Source: Phlegmacium glaucopus (lineage: Eukaryota; Basidiomycota; Agaricomycetes; Agaricales; Cortinariaceae). Taken from it: a DNA stretch of 64,000 nt. Made by a program: the position numbers and the translations under genes. Location: assembly GCA_015039465.1 (NCBI GenBank), contig MU130366.1, positions 323,893-387,892 on the forward strand. The letters run 5' to 3'. Positions 36,021-48,454 of this stretch are shown here, piece by piece. How positions within the stretch are numbered: position 1 is the first letter of the stretch; the number at the start of each line of letters is the position of its first letter. Below the pieces are notes generated by a model that was given only the letters and a program-made list of their open reading frames with translations, was not told where the DNA came from and searched no databases.

Positions 36021-37145
36021 ATGGTGTCTACCAAGATCGCTGATTTGGATAGTTCAGTCCTCAACTCACCCGATCCATTGTGTTTCCTTCCACATGAGCT
36101 CGCCTCCCAGTTGTTGATTGTGAGGTACATTGCTGTTGGGACGTTGAGCGTGAGTCGGTTAGTGCTTGCCAACCTAGAAAGGCTAACTAGACTCAGGTGT
36201 TCATTTGGGAACTTTTAAACAACATCCTCAACGATTACAAACTCCTCTCCGAGTATCGGGTACGTTTGCCGACAGCTACTTATTTTATATCGAGGTAAGC
36301 TTGCCTTTTTTGTTGCAGTTTTCAACTCACCCTCTGTTGTAGGGTATGTTGTCTAGGATTTATTATATCCTCTACGGTATTCGAAAGTGAGGCCACAGTT
36401 TCCAATACTATTTCATAACCAATACTCTAATTCTTCAGCAACGCCTATTCCTACGTGTTACGGGCTTCAAAAGACCATGGACGTTTTTTACTCTATCACT
36501 GTTGTATCTACATCTCTCCTTTTCTTCTTCCGCATTCGAGCCGTCTTCGATATGAACCCTTGGATAAGTGCTTTTTTTGCAGCCTTGTGGGTGGCTGTTT
36601 TGGCCGGATGCTTGGCTTTCGTTGCCGGACTTAACGCTGTGCATATTGAATCAACACAATACTGTATCAGTTCAGAAGTCAAGCCTTTTGCGGCGGCAGC
36701 CTCTGTCATTCCCCTGATCAACGATACTCTTGTTTTCCTTGCCATGTCTTGGCGTTTGTGCCGTAATTCTTATGCTTGTCGCACATTCAGGCATGACTTC
36801 AGAATATTCTTCTTTGGCGACTACCTGCCAGTGTTCTCGAAGGCAATGTTACAAGACGGTCAGGCTTACTACTTGTGTGTACTTTCCTATCTATGTCTCA
36901 TGCTTAACCAGCTAACTAGTTTTCCTTTTCACAGGACTACTGTTACCCTCAATCTCGTAACAGTGATCATGCTATACAATCATTCGATCCCTGGAATTCT
37001 TCGAACAATCACCACAATTCCCAATGTTGCACTGATGAATATTATGGCCTGTCAAGTATTCAGAAATACTATATTTGGGACTTTCAGGGAGAAACAGATT
37101 TCCACCACCACATTGTCGAGGGTTGAGGCATGCAGCTCAGCATAA
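36021..37145 (+). CDS. DUF6533-type multi-pass membrane protein of basidiomycetes (305 residues)
   Basis: The exons are 36021-36149, 36197-36294, 36343-36386, 36439-36874 and 36935-37145, and all phases agree. The N-terminal region (VRYIAVGTLSVFIWELLNN, then DYKLLSEYRVRLPTATYF) matches the DUF6533 layout, in which a first helix is followed by a loop and an aromatic segment. Six or seven membrane helices follow, including MDVFYSITVVSTSLLFFFR, FAALWVAVLAGCLAFVAGL and TVTLNLVTVIMLYNHSI. The short cytosolic tail is Ser/Thr-rich. These proteins are abundant in mushroom genomes and look like receptors or transporters, but no ligand or role is established. Confidence 0.85.
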
Positions 37146-37416
37146 GACGAAGCAATCAGGAGATTCAACTTCAACTTAAAAAACGTTATTTGTATTTGTA
37201 TTATTATATGCCTTTTTTGCTTCAAATGACTTTCAGGTCACGTGATTGATCCCTTTTAAGGAAATGTCGCAGCTGCTGGACTTTTTCAAAGCTGTCTGGA
37301 AGCGCTCGAGCTTTGGTTTTGAAAGCCCAAAGCCGTGGCCTGAGCCACAGCCTCATGCATCGTAGTGTAGTATGTAGAAAGCTTGCAAAATATAGGGAAA
37401 AGTTATCATGAAGCAC

Positions 37417-37423
37417 TATAAAT
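37417..37423 (+). promoter_or_regulatory. TATA box of the DNA glycosylase gene
   Basis: TATAAAT, 66-72 nt upstream of the ATG at 37489. Confidence 0.45.
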
Positions 37424-37488
37424 AGACCTTGTGACATATTCCTTTCCTTGTTACTTTGTGTTACTCGTCGCTTACTGTCGCCCAACTG

Positions 37489-38928
37489 ATGGCTGAACCT
37501 GACCCAAATATAGATCCAAGCCGCCCAAATCCGTTCACTCGTTTTGTCTTTCAACCTGCGGAGCCAAGTAGTTTGTCGGTACTTTACTTGAGGTTATTTT
37601 CCTTTTGCTAAGTTTGTTCACATTCCAGAAGTGAAGACCAGCACAGACCCTTAGCTTCAACACCGCAGAAATCACTTGGCAAGCGCAAAAATACAAACCC
37701 TGAAGACCCGAAGGATGTAAATCCAAATCCGATAGGACCGATACCCTTCAAGAAGAAAAAACCTCTTGACTCTCCATCGGGTAAGTTCCAGACCATGTTC
37801 ACAGACATACATATACTGATTCAATTTAAACACAACAGGGTCAAAAAATGTCAAGATATACAAGCACTTGCGAGAGTTAGATGACCACCTACAGTGTGGA
37901 CTCGACAGTATGTCTTCACACCAAATTTGATCCTCGTATTCTGAACCCCAAGAAATAGTTGTATTTTGTGGTATAAAGTATTGTCTCATCCTTCTCTCTT
38001 TCCCTGGTCAAAGTCAACTCTTGACAACTCACCTGCAATTTTTCCAGTCCTGGCCAGAAGTCCTCTCAAATTGGCCACCACTATGGCAACCCAACCAATC
38101 ACTTCTGGAGTTGCCTTCACTTGTCTGGTAGGTCTCAGTCATCTTGTCCATGACTAGCTTTCCTCACTAAAAGATCACAGGTTTGACTTCAAGTCTTCTT
38201 CCTCCCACAAAAGATTATACCCTTCCCCAAGACTTTTCAATTGGTTTGGTGAGTCCTGTGCAGAATTTTGGGGTTAGACGCCCACATACTCATAGCTCAT
38301 AACAGACAGATCTAGTCAGTCGCCCTACCATTAAGGTTTGTTTGATAGGTTCTTCTTGTGTTTCAGAACTCAAATCTAATGGAAATATAAATAGCAAAGT
38401 GAACTCGCAAAGGCAGAGCAAGTTGCTGCCGTATCAGAATTAATGAAGAAAATCACACTACATCAACCTCGTATCATATGTTTTGTGGGTCTTGGAATTG
38501 CAGATATTGTCAAGTCGGTTCTTGTATGTGTCCGGGAACATCTTATTTGTTGCCTCATCCTAAACCAGAGTTGGTAGACAGGCAAAATCCCGAAATCAAA
38601 GACAATGATTGGATTACAACCATATAGAGTCGTTTATCCAGACGGAAGTGAGTTCCCCATTGCCTTTTATCTCTCAAACACAATTGAACATTACTTAGAA
38701 CCATGCGAAACATTATTCTATGCAGTTTCGAGCACATCTGGTCGTGTGGTTCAGTATCAGGCAAGTATCTTTATCTGCATCGTTTGCGAAGTGTCAAAAT
38801 ACTAACCATGTTTAATTAAGAAATCCGACAAGGTCCGGCAATTTACTGACTTTCGTGTATTGGTTGAAAAGATGAAGGATGGTGGCCTCGATACAGCAGG
38901 GCTAACGGTCATCAATGTGCCAGTGTAG
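37489..38928 (+). CDS. Mismatch-specific thymine/uracil-DNA glycosylase (TDG/MUG family)
   Basis: Removes T or U opposite G to start base-excision repair in the nucleus. The N-terminus (MAEPDPNIDPSRPNPFTRFV, then a Lys/Pro-rich stretch) is probably disordered and carries a likely nuclear signal, PFKKKKP. After splicing, the catalytic strand reads LDIVFCGINPGQKS, where the Asn of GINPG is the family's key residue. The substrate-pocket motif GHHYGNPTNHFWSCLHLSG follows, then IGLTDLVSRPTIK and PRIICFVGLGIAD. The C-terminal motif reads CETLFYAVSSTSGRVVQYQ, matching the ETLFYVMPSSSAR-type helix of animal TDG. Length is about 320 residues over roughly nine exons. The GINPG motif appears only when the intron ends at the CAG before 38048, so some junctions are inferred from the family pattern. 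Confidence 0.88.
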
Positions 38929-39973
38929 TCTCCTCATATTCCAACCATCCTAGATGATCGAGAAATTACTTCCGGAACCAATTTCAAGCTACGTTATCTA
39001 GTACTAATCTGAAGATAATTGTCTCAAGCACATCACCCGAATAATAATACTACTCGCCCCATTTTGTTATCCGAGGATGTATTCTAGGCCAACACTTCAG
39101 GAACGATCGAGGCTAAAGTTTGGTTCTGAGGAATGTCATTGCTCGTATACCGTTTCGCCACACAGGGCCTCGTGGTCTTCTTACTCGAAGAGAGGTAGCA
39201 ACAATGGACTTCATTCGGTCTCTCTTTGACGCCCTTAAGAACCTGGAACAAAACTTGTACGATTTTTCAGATCTTGAATAACCTTCGGCCAGTACTTCGA
39301 TCTCTGCGTATCTAGATGCACCAGACGCTTCAATCATGAAACAAAATTCAGCAACTTGTCAAGACGAAGAAAGCGCCCATATATTGCGAGTTTTGTCATT
39401 GTACAAGCAGCGGTGTGTCATACAGTTCATGAGCGTCTCGTAGTCAGCAGATTTCGAGGAATAAGTCATGACGTGCATGAGTCGGCTCGGAAGTGCACTT
39501 ATTCGTCTGCGCACTAGCACTGGCAGAGGTATGAATTGAATCATCTTCGTATTTGGCATGCGAAGCAGTATGGGCTTCTGATGGTTTTATCACAAAATGT
39601 TGAATCGAACAAGAGTCACGGTCGAAGATATATATATATAATACCAACAATAAATTTTAAGTGGTGATTGAAATTTGACGTTTTGCCCTACAAGCTTGAG
39701 AGGCCATAATTTACCGCATATAACCCAGATCGCAAGGAGATATAAAGTCGGTGGTACAGGAAAAGGAGATCGAGAAAGAACACCATAAAAGTACTGTACA
39801 AAACGCAAGTAGGAATACGGGGAATCACAATAAATAAAAGTGTACAACAGATCTAAAAGATAAATATCTCCAACCATAGATAGGAACGGAAGTGGATAGT
39901 TGTTTGTTAGACGAAATCCCCGCTCGAAAGCGTAAAGAAAAGAAAAGAAAGAATAGAGGGAAGGCACCCTGCC
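38929..39973. other. Intergenic; no intact gene
   Basis: The minus strand holds short interrupted frames (39113-39337, 39359-39559, 39444-39650) in different registers, with no recognised motif. They may be a decayed gene or chance. A TA run lies near 39631-39640. Confidence 0.4.
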
Positions 39974-41333
39974 CTACTGTTTGCCCATCACCAATGCAGG
40001 CACTGACACATTATTCCACCCTTCGGGCCTTTCCTTCTTACCCAACACAGCCCTCTTTTCCGCCCATTGCTGGAAAGTCATCAGTTGGGGGTATATCGCT
40101 CGCGCCTGCAGCAACACAGCTTCATGGCCGCCTTCAATGGCTCTTCGGTCTTGGTGTACGCGCTCCATATCCGCGATGCTAATAAAGTTACAGTTTCAAT
40201 AAAAAACGAAAAAGGCATCAAAGGAAAAAAATATATTACAGATCCCGAGTATGGCCATTAAGAGACAGAAGTGGTTTCGCGACAAAGTTAGGTACGGCAG
40301 GTAATGATCGTTCAGTGGCATTCTCATGAGCCTGGAATAGTTGTTGCGTAGTCAGAAAGTCGCCCACAACGACTATTACTTTGTGAATGTGGGGTTCAGG
40401 GTCCTATGGGTACCTAAATTAACATCTAGACTTCAGATGCGAATGAAGATGTGTAATTCACCAAGAGTACGGCCACTGCTATATGTCCAACGTCGTCAAC
40501 TGCCTAGATAGAATAAATAAGAAAAGAAAAAAATGTAGCAAGGAGGGGGAGCTAATGACTTACTATAAGTTGCAGTAGGGTATTTGGTTGTAATCCACAA
40601 CGAATTACAGCCGTTGTTATCTTGCCAACAGTTCCGTCGAAATTCTCCATAAAAAAACCTGGCCTCAGTATCCTTCAAGCAAGAGTATCAGCCCCTATGA
40701 TAATGTAATCATTTTGATGAATAAGGGTAACTTACGTCCATCTCAACCCTTTATCAGTCAACCCTTTGATATGTCTCTCAATCTTGACCTTCGCCGCACG
40801 ATCCAACGTGAGGTTATCATCGAAGCTCTCCCCACCTCTCTCAACGCTTGAGAATATAAAGTGTGAGACACTATATTCGAGAGCAAGATCTGCCAATAGC
40901 TGTTTATATAGTCCACAAACAAATTAATTAGCCATCCAACCGCCCCCAAAACATCTAGAACAAAAAAGCTTACAATACCCTGCCTTGCCTCCCCGTCCGC
41001 GTTAGCCCCTAAACCAGGAAATGCCAAAGCAACAAAGACAGCCGCAATATTGCCATAACCCTCTGCTGTAAAAATCTTCCTGATAGTCTCCGGTTTGTCA
41101 AGATCTCCTTGTACCAACTCCAATAACGCCTCAACAGGCTCAATAGTCCAGCGTCGTTGAATTAAGGATTTGGAAGATGCCGCACTAGCGTTTCGTGTTA
41201 GGGCAAGAATACGGAAGTTTGTGCGTGAAAAAAGCGCAGAGATAACGGCCCGGCCTTGTCGGCCAGTTGCACCGACTATCAGGACAGTTTTCGGGGGAGA
41301 AGTAGGCTTTTGGCGGTGACCTCTTACGGACAT
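39974..41333 (-). CDS. NmrA-like NAD(P)-binding protein
   Basis: Rossmann-fold redox sensor or regulator of the atypical short-chain dehydrogenase type. The first exon starts MSVRGHRQKPTSPPKTVLIV and gives the dinucleotide-binding motif VGATGRQGRAVISAL. RILALTRNAS follows, and LVQGDLDKPETIRKIF is the usual second-strand Asp region. Later exons contain SHFIFSSVERGG, ILRPGFFMENFDGTV and VDDVGHIAVAVL, all at NmrA-family positions. The last exon (ending at 39974) encodes YPQLMTFQQWAEKRAV. The Tyr/Lys catalytic pair of classical dehydrogenases was not located, fitting a binding rather than catalytic role. Length is about 330 residues over six exons. Confidence 0.88.
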
Positions 41334-41935
41334 TCGGAAGCTTGGGCAATGGGAAGGATAGAAAGCGGAGGAAAGTGGTCAGAAAGTACCTTTGCGGGCT
41401 TGAAACATATGATATGCATCACGTAAGGAGGAATGCACTGCTTAGTGGTTACAGTCGTTGTTATTATTAACCTTCACTGGCTCCTGAAAGTGAGATTACG
41501 AGTTTTGATTCAGCATTCTATATAGATACCTAACACGATAGTAGCATAATAAATCAAGAAGCGATTGTGTGAGCTAGTCTCAGCCTAATAGAATCATTGG
41601 GATGCATATATATGTGGGATCGCCAAAGGATGAAAGGAAAGCAGGCAAGGAGAGAGAAGGGCGAAGAAGGGTCATGGGCGTGCAAAAGACAGCAATACGA
41701 TATCGTAAAGAATATGCATGGATGTGAATCTATAGTGATGGTAATGACACAATGCTTCGAGGTAGTTGTCAGTACAATGGACGGAAAGAACGATGAGATG
41801 ACAGAGAAAAGATAGTCAATAATGAAAGAGAGAAATAGGGAGGGACAGACGCGGTGCCACAAATGAGAAACACAAATAAAGTTAAGGGGGTCGTGAAAGT
41901 CATAAATCGTTCAGCATCTCACCACCACCGACCAC
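41334..41935. other. Intergenic, no gene seen
   Basis: Promoter side of the NmrA-like gene and 3' side of the SUN gene. No coding frame is supported; the short frames on both strands here are mirror images of each other. Confidence 0.5.
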
Positions 41936-44900
41936 CTATGGTTGCCCATGCACATCCTCAGGATATGGTACCGGAATCTCGGCCAAACGTTGCCCATGCA
42001 CACGGAACCGATAAAGGCACGTAAAATCATCCCTCCCCCAATTATTCAACACCCTCAACACAACGATACCAAAGTCAATGCCCAATTCACGTATCTCCGG
42101 CATTACAGGGTAAGTTTGCACGTTATTGGAAGAGTAGATGTTATAAGTGAAGTTCGCCAGCCGGATATATTCTGGGTATTTAGGTAGTGTCTTGGGATAT
42201 TCAGAGTTGCTGTACCCATCGTAGGAACCGTCGGAGCCGTCTTGGTCGTTTGTAGTAGAGCTTTGTTCCACACTCAGTTGTTCCGCTTCTTTCCGAGCAG
42301 CTATATCTTCCTTCCATGCTCGCACACGAGCAATGTTATCCTTCCCCTCCACTAAACCCCATACCTCCATCTGACGCGGGGCAGACCGCATATCAAACGC
42401 GATCGATTTGGCGACATGATCAATCGTCACTTCCTCCACGAATATTGGAGAAGCCAAAGCTACTCCCAACTGTCCTTCCCCACCAGCAAAAGGCCAACAA
42501 TGCCCGTTCTGCATCTCATGATGCAAAGCAGTGATGGGTGGTCGACCAATGGCGTACCCACTCCCTGTAACCAACCCGATCATTTGGGAACCGAGGCTTT
42601 GAGGCCGGATTTCGAATGTGGGTGAGGTCAAAGAAGGAATAATCCTTGCTCCTCCAGAATGAAGCGCAAAGTCCGGCTTTGCGATGATGTCTTGGGTAAT
42701 GGTAGATATAGCCGAGTCGACAAGGTGGTGGATGAGGGCTGTGACATCTTGCCCGTCGGATGATTTGATTTGGATTTTCGAATTTGAACTTGTCAGCAAT
42801 TTGGTCCACCAAGCAGACACAGGGCCAGTAAGAGTAGAGGTAGAAGTTTTCTTTCCTAGTTCCAAAGCTTCTTTCACTCCTCCTTCCACAGTTCCTACCC
42901 TCTCCTCCAACGCTTTTCGTTTAGTCTCCGCATCGTTTGCTTCCCCGGTTCGTTCCCGCTGTTCCTTCTCATGTTGCACCTGCTGAGCCATTATCTGCGA
43001 CTGTAGAATTTCCATGTCGTGCTTCACGCCATTCATGGATCTACCAGCCAAATCCCGCGCTTTAGCATCGGTCTCCAACGCTTTCTTCATCTCGGTGAGT
43101 CGTACTTCAAGGGCGCTCAGGCGACCCAAAAGCTCAGAAAACCCACGGCCACTTGTGCGATCGGTGTCGGCTGATACCGCCATCTCCATGCGTCGTAGAC
43201 GTTCGGCGAGCTCGGCAATGTTGCCTGCTGGGATCTCCGGCGGCTGGTAGACGTCCGAATGCGATGGGAATGACAGGTTTGGAAGGTAGGAAGGTAAAGA
43301 AACGCCTCGTAGAGTGTACCATGCTCCAAGGATAGTCAAACCAAGAACGAGGTATTTTACAAACGACGTTGATCGAGGGCTTATGCTGGCAAGCCAATTG
43401 CCAGGTCGACGAAGAATGATATCGTATATGGTCCCAGCAACATGTCCACAGACGAAGGCTATGAGGCTCAAGAAGGAAACGATGGCGGAGAAGAGGGATA
43501 TGAGGATTTTGATAACGTAGTGGACAATACTACCTAGTAAACCACCAATGGAAAACATTGATGTCGGGGACCGCGGTGCAGGCGTTCGTGATCGAAGCCT
43601 TTGAGGCTGTAGGGGTAGATCGTCGAGAAGTTGTTCGTCTACTTCTGGTATAGAATGAAGACCTTGCTCGGCGCCTTCCATGGAGATATCGCCATCGTCG
43701 TAACTAGGTAATTCCTGGGATATGTGCGAATTTGAAGGATTCGAGTTCCGGGGTATCGATGTTCGTTGGAGTGATTGCTAGAGATTACTCAGATGTGGGT
43801 TTGGAATTGGAATTCATGTACATACAATTTCTTGTAAATCCTCTTCGCTTTCACTTTCGTCTTCTTGAGTTTCGAAAAATTTCCTTGAATTTTTCTTTTT
43901 CTTTTTCTTGGCTTTATCGGCGGATAGGACGGGAAGAGTTGAAAGAGGCCCGCCAGTTGGTCCTCCTTTCTTTTTTTTCTTTCTCCTTGTTTTACCGTCA
44001 TCCGACCACTCCGACTCTGATTCGGATACAGGAGGTTTGTAGGCCTTGTTGTCCACAGATATACGACCACGTCTATGTGCGCTATGCCGTTTCTGTTGTG
44101 TAGCTTGGTAGGCTTCCTCTTCATCCGCATAGTCATAACTGGATTCGTTGCCGTTACCATTAACGGCAGGTCTTTGTTCAATTGAAGGTTCTTCCGGTTC
44201 GCGTGACATTGAACGCTGCCGGACATAAAATGTTGCTTGGGATAATGCTTGTTTTCCTAGGTCAACGACCCTTTCGAATGGACTTTTACCTCGGGCCTCC
44301 TCTTCCCCTTCAGAATCGGGAACGTGTCGGATTGAAGGGGTCTTCGACAGCGGTTTTCTTGCAGTGGTCGTAGCTCTCCCAAGTCTATCGGGAGGAGGGG
44401 GGGCGAGATGTTTTCGGTTAAAAGTAGTTGGCGCTGTTGCTTCATATTCGACGGAAGTACTGCGGGGTACGCTGAGGTTGGCGCGCGATGTCGAGGCCCA
44501 GGAATTGTTGGGGTTGGTGTAAGTAGGATTCATGTCTGTTGCAGCTTGAGTGAATGCGGTTGCGATGTTGACAGATGTGTCTTTGACACTCCACTTCTCT
44601 GGCTTTGGGGGTGAAGTGATGACTTTGGGAGCGCCTGGCAAATTCGAAGTAGATTCGCGTTGTTTTATACGGGCAAAACGAGCTAATGCGGGTTCGTTTT
44701 CGTCTTCTTCACCTTCCTGAAGTGTGTGTCGACTACGAGTCGAAGACGTGGGTTTTGGTGGAGATCGCGAGCCGAGGGTAGGTGCTCTATTTGTGGCATA
44801 ATGTTAAATGAGTGTGATGATAGTAGAAATTGTCAACGGACCCGTAAGCGTATGAGACTGTTGCTGCGTTTCCGTTTGATGTTGGTTTGCCGAGAAAAGT

Positions 44901-44951
44901 GCTATGATCGAGACGTCTGCCTTGACCTAAAGGTGTGCCAGAAAATGACAT
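41936..44951 (-). CDS. sad1: SUN-domain inner nuclear membrane protein (Sad1-like)
   Basis: Spans the inner nuclear envelope and, with KASH partners, links the nucleus to the cytoskeleton and spindle pole body. The first exon starts MSFSGTPLGQGRRLDHSTFL. It is joined through small exons to a long nucleoplasmic region (to 43814) rich in Ser, Pro and Lys, with TRRKKKKKGG and an acidic patch. Two hydrophobic segments follow near the start of the main exon (IVHYVIKILISLFSAIVSFL and FVKYLVLGLTILGAWY). A coiled coil (LAERLRRMEMAVSAD, LSALEVRLTEMKKALE) leads to the C-terminal SUN domain with GYAIGRPPITALHHEM, VTIDHVAKSIAFDMRSAPRQ and DFTCLYRFRVHGQ. Length is about 930 residues, typical for fungal Sad1 relatives. 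The start was chosen as the first Met giving a polar N-terminus; the upstream Met at 45050 is less likely. Confidence 0.92.
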
Positions 44952-47098
44952 GTAACACACGTGTGCGCAAACTGTTAGGGACACGATTATCAGCAGGGTA
45001 TTATCGAGGTCGTTGCAGCGTGTGGTCAGGGGAAAAGAAGTGTTCGCCAAAACTGGATCAAAGGCGCGTTCCTATGCTTTGTTGACACGTGTTTAGTTTA
45101 ACCCCCCAACACGTGCATTGTCCCCAACAGTAACATTGTCACCAGTTGCAATACAACAATCCATTGTCTGTACGAACGACTGGTAAACCAACCCGACAGA
45201 GCCTCATTGATTTTGAAAGTATACCTCTCAGGATAATCGATTTGAACAGTATCGCCAACGCTAGATTGTTGTCCTTATCATGGTCTTTCTCTTGATATGC
45301 CTAGAAAAAACCTTGATATCTCAGTCTCAGGCTTATGACGAAAATTCCAGCTTGGCGGGAGGCAAACGACTAGCGCTCTGTGTCTATTCCTGGTATTTAT
45401 ACAGGCGCGTCGAGTTGCATATGTTTTGAGAAACTTTTCGCCTTCACGTGTTCTGGCGGGGAACGCAAACAAGCACAACGGCCTCTGCCTATAAATGCAG
45501 AGGATCTTTCACCAATTACTCTCATCGCCTCTTGGCTTCCTACTGTCATCAGTCACTGGAGATTACTTACTCGCCTTCAGCAAGTCCTAAGCTTCATCGT
45601 CAATTTATGACCTTACTCTCTCATATTATCTCGCCTCGTTACCGTATCACATCTCAACCTCGCCTAGGTGGATATCATCACGCACCACATTGACCATCGT
45701 AGCGGAGGAATCTCAACGTAGGCTAGGATAACACTCTCAACCGATCTCGCACATCCCACCGTAATCTTTGGTTTGGGCGCGGCAGATGATTAGCTCTCAC
45801 CGCGAGGTCTCTGCATCGGCGAGAGCCTCCGAAAGGAGCGACCTTTCAATGATGTGGTTTCCTTCCCCGGATGTGGCATCCACTTGGACCGGTACTACAC
45901 TTAGCTCTGCATGCCTTCGTCGCTTTGCTAAGAGGAAACCTCCTTGTGGGTGGTCCCCCAGTGGTATACCCAGCTTGCATGTCATCATCGCTCGCTGGAT
46001 CAAGGTATACCGCTTGGTTGAGTCGTGTTTTCCCTCGCTCAGCGTATGATATCTTAGGCGATGTATGTATCTAGCATTCACCCTCATCTTAACGATGCTG
46101 ACTTTTACCAAGCTCAACCAGTCATTCTGCAAAGTTATCGAAGTGGCATTTTATTGCAATCTATCTCCCTTTTAATTTACTGACCCTCTTTTCAGCCTTC
46201 CCTTTCATTGACATATCACCTCAAATGAACTTTCCACCGTAGGGCCCTCGCGAGTGGCAACACATGTATTTCCTCTTCTACTTTTTCATCAAAAAATTCA
46301 TTTATATCTTCGTACTAGGCTTCATAGACTTGATGCCGCACATCCTTCCGTCAAGATTCATCCCATGATTCTCCTTAAACTCTCCCACCTATGTATCTTC
46401 GTATCTAATGGAAACTTGAGTGGTTTATTCCAGTATCTAGCTGCAGAACCAAAACTTCCTTGATCTTATTTTCTTTTCTTTCCTATTTTTCACTGTATTC
46501 TACCTCATCTCTTAGACCATTATCAATCATCAATATCAATATCAATTCAACCTTCTTCGATAGATTCTTTCACATCGTTCGTAAATATCTCGGGACCTAC
46601 TACTCATAGTGTGCCCTGTATTATCCAGCAATTATTAAGCCACGAACCACACAAATCAGAACAAGCTATCCAAGATGCATGAACCACTATTAGTAGAACA
46701 TTTTAAAAGATAAGTAAGACGAGAAGGAAAGATAATATAAGAAAGAAACTTGGTAACAATGACATTTTCTTGGTGGTGGAAGGTCATGCATGTAAGGTCT
46801 CTTTGATGCATACTGAAATGTCGAGTTTTGCTTCTTCAAAGTTCTCGCAACTTGAAATGAGTTCGTGTTAAAATCCATCTGACGTCGAGCCAAACACTCC
46901 TCTAGAGGGTTGTTCCAGTGCCCCTGTCGGAAAAATTGAGCTCTTCCCTTTCCAACAAGGATATTGCCTGGCAGATGAACCCAGTCGCACTCTGGGTTAC
47001 TGGTTGACCCTACTTAAAGAATGTATTCATACCTTGATCAGGGTAATGAATAAGGGTATATACGTCGTAAATTCTACATCTATGTAACCGCACAGAAG
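44952..47098. other. 2.1-kb stretch without a coding gene
   Basis: On the plus strand much of 45480-46560 is rich in C and T, with many TTTC and CTTC tracts. Open frames such as 45768-46049 are matched by frames on the opposite strand and carry no motif. The stretch holds the SUN gene promoter and may hold a noncoding transcript or a long leader. No RNA family was recognised. Confidence 0.4.
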
Positions 47099-48454
47099 TT
47101 AGTCACCTCCACCATCTCCCCCGTGACCAGCGTCGAATGCAAAGCCGCTATCTTCTACCCCGCCAGTTATTGCTCCAGCGGCGGATGCCATCGCGACGGA
47201 TTGTCCTTCGTTTTCAACGTGATGAATCGCCTCTTTAGGTTCCGCTGCATCTACCGTAATATGAGGTACGGATTCAACTTCTTTCTTCGGGACCTCCGCC
47301 ACCTTGGCCTCTGTTGTTACGAGAATCTCTTCTTTCTCGTCCGTCACCTCTCCGGCCTCGCCTTTAGCAATGGGAACATTACCCTGCTTATACTCCCACT
47401 CTGCGATTCCAACTTTCCCCCCAAGGCTCCTCCAGTTCTCCATCCAATCCTTAGCGCGACTTTCACACAACTCGACAAGACCAGCCCAGTATTTCTCGTG
47501 TACATACTCGAAATCTTGGTTACCGTCCCACCCTTGTTTCATAACCATGTCTGGAAGAAAAAGTCCCTCCCCGAATATATTGGGATTGAATTTAACCTTT
47601 TCACGAGTTATGGGATCAACAAAAGGCATGATGATCTTCAAGGTGGTAGTGACGATGAAAGGGAGATTGATGAATATCGCAAGTCCAAGCCGTTCGGGAT
47701 AGTGATCTTGGAGGAAGGAGAGAATTGTTCGACTTGTCGACATGGCGGGATGTTTCCCTTTGTCCGCAAAATTGATAAGAAGAGCCATAGTTCTGGAGGA
47801 TATTGGTTAGTCTATTGAAAATGAATGAATGCCACAACCTTACTCGACACCGGGCCCCATAAGCTCTATTGCACGTTCTAACATCCAGACAACAAATTGA
47901 ATTTGACGAACTGGGTCGTCTGTATTTTGACGACTAGGAATCATGTAAAAGGCTGGCTTCCCTTTAACATCGAAGCCGAAGGTGATCTGTTTCCCAGTGA
48001 CAGCCTGAAATCCCATAACTAATGAACACAGAGGACGCGTTGAATATATCAGAATGATAACGTACCTCGGGTTCAACGTGGTTGGCGTTGAGAATATCAT
48101 ACAACCCATATTCACGACGCCAGGTCAGAGTATTTTCTATCCTAGTAATTGCTGTCGCGAGCTTCCACTTGGAAGCGCGAAGGTACCTGCAAGCAAAGGG
48201 GTATTAGGGCTAACTTGGAATCAAATTTAGGATACGTACCGGAGAATGCATTCACGGGATAACCAGAACTTTTCCTGATCCGTGAGTTCACCTTTCTCGA
48301 TATTGGGAATGGAATAATCTGTTTGGCTGAAATGCTCCACCACCTTGTCATACATTGGCTGTTCAGATTCCTGCAGTTCAGCCCTAGGATCATCCTTGTA
48401 AATCGTTGGAGGAGGTATAGGTAGGAAACTCTTTTCTGCGGAAAACTCTGTCAT
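47099..48454 (-). CDS. CRAL-TRIO (Sec14-type) lipid-transfer protein, Pdr16-like
   Basis: Phosphatidylinositol-transfer family protein that carries lipids between membranes. The ATG at 48454 gives MTEFSAEKSFLPIPPP. The CRAL-TRIO N-terminal helices contain FWLSRECILRYLRASKW, the family's start motif, and ATAITRIENTLTWRREYG. The lipid-binding core has FGFDVKGKPAFYMIPSRQN, QFVVWMLERAIELM, LLINFADKG and ILSFLQDHYPERLG. The helical gate follows as AIFINLPFIVTTTLKIIMPF, then DPITREKVKFN. A Glu/Lys/Val-rich tail of about 100 residues ends in a Gly/Asp cluster and is probably disordered. Length is about 380 residues over five exons. Pdr16/Sfh3 is the closest yeast type by motif, but subfamily is uncertain. 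Confidence 0.9.

Noticed and set aside
39113..39650. Possible minus-strand gene next to the NmrA-like gene
   Set aside because: The open pieces lie in different frames with stops between them and no recognisable motif; kept only as a possible remnant.
47123..47818. 231-codon open frame on the plus strand
   Set aside because: It lies exactly opposite the last exons of the CRAL-TRIO gene, has no motif, and its low-complexity composition is explained by the antisense of real codons.
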